DNA from: Clostridia bacterium
Lineage (GTDB): Bacteria > Bacillota > Clostridia > Christensenellales > Aristaeellaceae
Length of the DNA: 64,000 nucleotides
Reading direction: 5' to 3'
NCBI GenBank assembly: GCA_017521565.1
Contig: JAFXCE010000114.1
Span: 34,495 to 98,494, forward strand
Made by a program: the position numbers and the translations under genes. Below are positions 61,401 to 64,000 of the stretch, one piece after another; within the stretch, counting starts at the first letter, position 1; every line of letters starts with the position of its first letter. The notes below the pieces were generated by a model. It was not told the DNA's origin and did not search any database. It saw only the letters and a list, made by a program, of their open reading frames with translations.

Positions 61401-61481
61401 TGCGGTATGGTCAGAATGCGCAGGAATGCGGTTCTCGGCAAAATACGCCGGAGATTTCAGCTTTTCATACTGGAACGCCAT
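58449..61481 (-). CDS. lacZ: Beta-galactosidase (GH2, LacZ-type)
   Basis: A 1010-residue cytoplasmic enzyme with the five-domain LacZ layout: sugar-binding jelly roll (residues 50-215), Ig-like, TIM barrel (about 325-620), Ig-like, and the beta-supersandwich Bgal_small_N (750-1010). The acid/base is Glu456 (SCGNESASG) and the nucleophile Glu523 (LCEYTHSMGN). It hydrolyses beta-galactosides such as lactose. ATG 61481 lies 10 nt after GGAGG. A terminator separates it from the ABC genes upstream, but the order suggests joint substrate use. Confidence 0.96.
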   Translation of the reverse strand: MAFQYEKLKSPAYFAENRIPAHSDHTAYASRTEWEQGESSLRMSLNGLWKFHHALNFDQLPQNFEQPAYNCRRWADIPVPAHIQMEGYGKPQYVNVQYPWDGLEGIEVGEIPQDFNPVASYCKYFFLPEAMAGKRVFVSFQGAESCVIVWLNGHYVGFSADSFTPSDFELTSYLVEGENKLCCQVVRFTAGSWLEDQDFMRFSGLFRDVYLYAAPAAHIADIRVKTLLDDAYTDAALDVCVKLNLSDGFAGQLRLALKDEDTIVAGEQDLSGELHFSLPIASPKLWSAEAPNLYDLELSIVNSEGAELEFVCKKIGFRRFEIIDCVMHLNGKRIVFKGADRHDYCAESGRAVPEWKIRRDLITMKRNNINAIRTSHYPNSSCVYRIADELGLYVIDEANMETHGVWDMCYSGLKPAEYLLPGDRMDWQDVLLDRVNSMFQRDKNHACILMWSCGNESASGKVIQSMADSFRALDDTRIVHYEGAFREPVTPNETDVVSTMYHPVKKIREFLSTYREKPYILCEYTHSMGNSNGAMHKYTEYAYEEPLFQGGFIWDYLDQSIRVKNRFGGVRYGYGGDFDDRPHDGNFSGNGVLFGNGDESPKLQEVKYNYQNIVCDVTEDGVLIRNRHMFLNTSEYDCMITLEREGKVIERAFMETDVPPLSHDAYRLPFEKPERPGEYCITVSFLLKQDTAWAQRGHEVAFGQGVYKIEAPAIHPKCNPLRVVYGGMNVGVHGDHFSTLFSYRLGGMVSYKFGGVEMLKNIPMPNFWRAPTDNDRGNRMAVRYGQWKLASLYSDMRNPGKARKPEITELDDGSVSVCFHYPLPTVPASACDVTYTVHPCGTVSVKLSYDPVEGLSAMPEFGMIMKLDADYDQIRYYGNGPLECYCDRSEGAKLGVWQTTTQDNMTPYMRPQECGNRTGVRWAEVTDYRGRGLRFSGDAMDFSALPYTPHEIECADHHDELPPVHYTVIRAALRQIGIAGDDSWGAPTHDEYLIDISKKLEFEFSFCGIV

Positions 61482-61537
61482 AGTCGGATGACCTCCAAAG
61501 ATTGTATATTTTCTGATGATAATAATTCGATACCGAT

Positions 61538-61568
61538 AAAAAAACTCCCCTGCCAAAGCAGGGGAGAA
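61538..61568 (-). terminator. Terminator of sugar ABC operon
   Basis: On the minus strand CTCCCCTGC-TTTG-GCAGGGGAG followed by seven T. It precedes lacZ, which needs its own promoter. Confidence 0.9.
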
Positions 61569-61668
61569 AATGGAATTTTTTGATCGTATCTTGCAAAGCA
61601 CCAGCCTCGTTTGCGGCAGATGTCTGATTGACAAAGCAGCGTCGGAGGGCGGTCCAGCGGAACGCTGG

Positions 61669-62493
61669 TTACTTCACAGCGCCGGCAACGGCGTTGGTGA
61701 AGCTCTTCTGCAGGCAGAAGAAGATGATAACCGTCGGCAGGGAGCACAGGGTAACGCCCGCCATAACGACGCCGTAGTCGATGACGTAGCCAGCCATGAG
61801 GTTGGAAACGAGCATCGGCATGGTGGTGGAATCCGCGGTCTGCATGATGACCTTCGGCCAGAGGTAGGAGTTCCACGCGTTCATGAAGGTGATGGTCGCG
61901 GCAGACGCGTAGGTCGGCTGCATCATCGGGATGAACATCTTGATGAAGATCTGGAACTCGTTCAGGCCGTCGATACGGGCAGCCTCGATCGTGTCGCGCG
62001 GGAAGGTACGCGCGCTGTTGCGGAAGTACATGATCAGGAACGGGGTCGCCATGCTCGGGATGAAGAAGCCGACCCAGGTGTTGAGCAGCTTCGCCTTGGA
62101 CATCATCTGGAACAGCGGAACCAGAACGGCGACGAACGGAACCATCATCGCCAGCATCAGGATGCCCATCAGGCCATCCTTATACTTGTCGTGATAGATT
62201 TCGAAGCCATAGCCCGCGATAGAGGAGATGGCCAGGGAGAGGAAAACCTGCAGCAGGGAGGTGGCGAACGAGTTCTTCATGGCCAGCAGAACGTTCTGCT
62301 GAGCGAAGAGGTTCTTCAGGTTCTCCAGCAGGTAAACACTCGGGAGCATACGACCGCCGAGGATCTGCTGCGTATTATTGAACGCAGAGATGAATGCCCA
62401 ATACAGCGGGAAAACGGAAATAAAGGACACGACGATCAGGAAAGCGTACATGAAGAATTTCGTCGTATACTTGGTTGCTGCGCCTTCTCTCAT
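61669..62493 (-). CDS. Carbohydrate ABC transporter permease, MalG-type
   Basis: A 274-residue inner-membrane subunit with six segments. The coupling-helix EAA motif EAARIDGLNEFQIFIKMFIP contacts the ATPase. MREG start overlaps the end of the upstream permease by 4 nt. Belongs to the CUT1 family, which imports oligosaccharides. No ATPase gene is in the window; such systems often share one MsmK-type ATPase. Confidence 0.94.
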   Translation of the reverse strand: MREGAATKYTTKFFMYAFLIVVSFISVFPLYWAFISAFNNTQQILGGRMLPSVYLLENLKNLFAQQNVLLAMKNSFATSLLQVFLSLAISSIAGYGFEIYHDKYKDGLMGILMLAMMVPFVAVLVPLFQMMSKAKLLNTWVGFFIPSMATPFLIMYFRNSARTFPRDTIEAARIDGLNEFQIFIKMFIPMMQPTYASAATITFMNAWNSYLWPKVIMQTADSTTMPMLVSNLMAGYVIDYGVVMAGVTLCSLPTVIIFFCLQKSFTNAVAGAVK

Positions 62494-63404
62494 CGCTTGT
62501 CACCCACTTTCGTTTCGATCGCGGACAGGAACGCGACCATGATCAGGATCACAAAGGACATCGCTGCCGCATAACCGAAGTTCGGGTTGCCCACGAACAT
62601 CTTGTTATAGATGTAATGCGACATCGTAATGGTCGTATTGGAGGGACCGCCGCGGGTCAGGTTGACAGACTCGTCGAAGAGCTGCAGCGTACCGTTGGTG
62701 GACATGATGCCGGTAACCAGAATGATCGGCTTGAGCAGCGGGATGGTGATCTTGATGAGCTGCTGGAACTGGTTCGCGCCGTCGATGCGGGCAGCCTCAT
62801 AGATGGAGTACTCGATCGACTGCATGCCGGACAGGAAGAAGACCATGTTGTAGCCGGTCCAGCGCCAGATCAGACCGATGATGATAACGGCCTTGGCGGT
62901 GTTCGGGTCATTCAGCCAGTTGATACGCTCGGAGATGATGCCGAGGTTCAGCAGCAGGGCGTTGACCATGCCGTCATAGGTGAACAGCGTACGGAAGATC
63001 ATGGAGTACGCAACCAGACCGGTCGCGCAGGGGAGGAAGATACAAGTACGGAACAGACCACGGAACTTAAGGTCGTGGTTGTTGAGCAGGGAGGCGAAGA
63101 TGATCGCCAGCACCAGCATGATCGGCACCTGAATGATCAGGTAGGTGAAGGTGTTGCCAACAGACTGGATGAACACCTTATCCTTGAGCATGAACTGATA
63201 GTTGCGCCAGAGCGGATCAGAATAGACCAGATTGGTCGGGAGGCCCTTCTTGAAGGAGATGAGCAGCGCCTGAATCATCGGATAGAAGCTGAAGATGAAG
63301 ATCAGGATCGAAGCCGGAGCAAGGAAAGCCCAGCCTGCAGCGCTCTGCTTGCGCTCCATGGTCCAGAAGCGATGCTTCTTGGGCGCGGGGGTCGCGTTGG
63401 TCAT
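62490..63404 (-). CDS. Sugar ABC transporter permease, MalF/UgpA-type
   Basis: A 304-residue six-span subunit. An N-terminal basic tail leads to AAGWAFLAPASILIFIFSFYP, and the EAA motif is EAARIDGANQFQQLIKITIP. It pairs with the MalG-type permease that follows directly. GAGAGGTGG precedes the ATG at 63404. CUT1 family; the substrate is probably a galactoside or related oligosaccharide judged by lacZ nearby. Confidence 0.94.
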   Translation of the reverse strand: MTNATPAPKKHRFWTMERKQSAAGWAFLAPASILIFIFSFYPMIQALLISFKKGLPTNLVYSDPLWRNYQFMLKDKVFIQSVGNTFTYLIIQVPIMLVLAIIFASLLNNHDLKFRGLFRTCIFLPCATGLVAYSMIFRTLFTYDGMVNALLLNLGIISERINWLNDPNTAKAVIIIGLIWRWTGYNMVFFLSGMQSIEYSIYEAARIDGANQFQQLIKITIPLLKPIILVTGIMSTNGTLQLFDESVNLTRGGPSNTTITMSHYIYNKMFVGNPNFGYAAAMSFVILIMVAFLSAIETKVGDKR

Positions 63405-63483
63405 GGGGAGTCCACCTCTCTCTTGTTACATGATGCGCGTTAGATTAAATTCGCGATGTTACGCATTTCTGATGATGGAATAA

Positions 63484-63508
63484 CTGCCGCCCTGCGACAG
63501 GGCGGCAG
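63484..63508 (-). terminator. Intercistronic hairpin between binding-protein and permease genes
   Basis: 11-bp stem CTGCCGCCCTG/CAGGGCGGCAG with a 3-nt loop and no strong U-tract. Typical of sugar ABC operons, where it keeps binding-protein mRNA more abundant than permease mRNA. Confidence 0.7.
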
Positions 63509-63560
63509 TCGCTTCAATCACTTACGAAGTGCGAAAACTCTTCATCAGGTATCTGCTGAA

Positions 63561-64000
63561 TTAGAAGCCCATGGTGAAGTTGATCTCGTCCTCAGCAGCC
63601 TGCAGCTCGGTCATCAGGTCGCCGCCCAGCATGTAGTTGGTGGTGGCGGTGCCCAGAGCGCTGCGGGCGTCGTAGTAGTACGCGCCGGTCTGGTTGGCCG
63701 GAACATTGGCGGTGTACTCAACGATGGTGGCGAAGATCGGGGCGCCGTAGTACTCGTTGTTCGCGGTGTAGTTGGAGCCTTCCTTCGCGCCGGCCCAGGT
63801 GCCGATAGCAGAGGTGGTCGGGAGGATCTGGTTGTAGAAGTCGACGTTGCGATACAGCTTCATGAAGTCAAGAGCCAGATCGATGTCGGTGCCCTGAGTG
63901 ATGGCCCAGGAAGAACCGCCGTTGTTGGAGTAGTGGGTAGCGGTCTCGATGCCCGGCAGCTTCGGCATGTTGGTCAGAGCCCACTTGCCGGAGAACCCCG
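63561..64000 (-). CDS. Extracellular sugar-binding protein, C-terminal part
   Basis: The last 146 or so residues of an ABC solute-binding protein (family 1 type). The reading frame runs off the right edge, so the start and lipoprotein signal are missing. The piece SSWAITQGTDIDLALDFMKLY and the tail YMLGGDLMTELQAAEDEIN fit the C-lobe of such proteins. It is the first of three genes, with the two permeases after it, and would deliver oligosaccharide to them outside the membrane. Confidence 0.85.
   Translation of the reverse strand, partial: GFSGKWALTNMPKLPGIETATHYSNNGGSSWAITQGTDIDLALDFMKLYRNVDFYNQILPTTSAIGTWAGAKEGSNYTANNEYYGAPIFATIVEYTANVPANQTGAYYYDARSALGTATTNYMLGGDLMTELQAAEDEINFTMGF

Overview
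The window looks like a chromosomal segment of a GC-rich gut-type Clostridia bacterium (Bacillota; Christensenellales or Oscillospirales would fit, but this is inference). The grounds are strong GGAGG ribosome sites, -35/-10 promoters with 17-nt spacers, U-tailed terminators, and Firmicutes-type gene sets: TagGH wall-polymer export, YabN-type MazG next to HU, a YkvI-like membrane protein, YfhO, a B. subtilis-type SOS box and an OadB/small OadG pair. GCG codons are very common, and the only tRNA gene seen is tRNA-Ala(CGC), which reads GCG.

Layout. 1-12.5 kb is housekeeping: rlmH, an amino-acid-kinase protein, a PHP phosphatase, a uridine-kinase-like protein, alr, a 5-formyl-THF cyclo-ligase, rsmD, coaD, a coiled-coil protein, a lipid-linked glycosyltransferase, yabN/mazG and hup. 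12.6-24.5 kb is transport and metabolism: two AEC transporters around a DUF362 Fe-S protein, a small AT-rich XRE regulator pair, a ferritin-like protein, a sodium-pump beta/gamma pair, a Gfo/Idh oxidoreductase with ribulokinase, and tyrA-pheA. 24.6-26.1 kb holds an S24-type self-cleaving repressor facing a promoter that contains a perfect SOS box and drives an HTH protein plus a 48-aa membrane peptide.

27.2-29.1 kb is the most unusual region. An intact tRNA-Ala(CGC) is followed by two AT-rich single-gene units (an ankyrin-like protein and a DUF3784 protein). Each unit is closed by a copy of the tRNA 3' part, and each carries a second conserved tRNA-like remnant. It reads as cassettes added one after another at the tRNA gene, with no integrase encoded locally.

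29.2-37.3 kb: a secreted leucine-rich-repeat caspase-like protein, a tandemly duplicated PucR-type regulator next to a tatB-tatA-tatC operon flanked by palindromes, recO, a sirtuin and an APH-like kinase. 37.4-53.3 kb is cell-surface glycan: YfhO, glycosyltransferases, a pyruvyl-transferase-like protein, TagG/TagH exporter, a 1595-aa protein with 15 fibronectin type III modules, a DUF4422 protein, UDP-galactopyranose mutase and UDP-glucose dehydrogenase. 53.3-64 kb is carbohydrate use: pullulanase, 4-alpha-glucanotransferase behind a LacI/CcpA-type operator, a TSUP permease, a NUDIX hydrolase, beta-galactosidase, and a sugar ABC importer whose binding-protein gene runs off the right edge.
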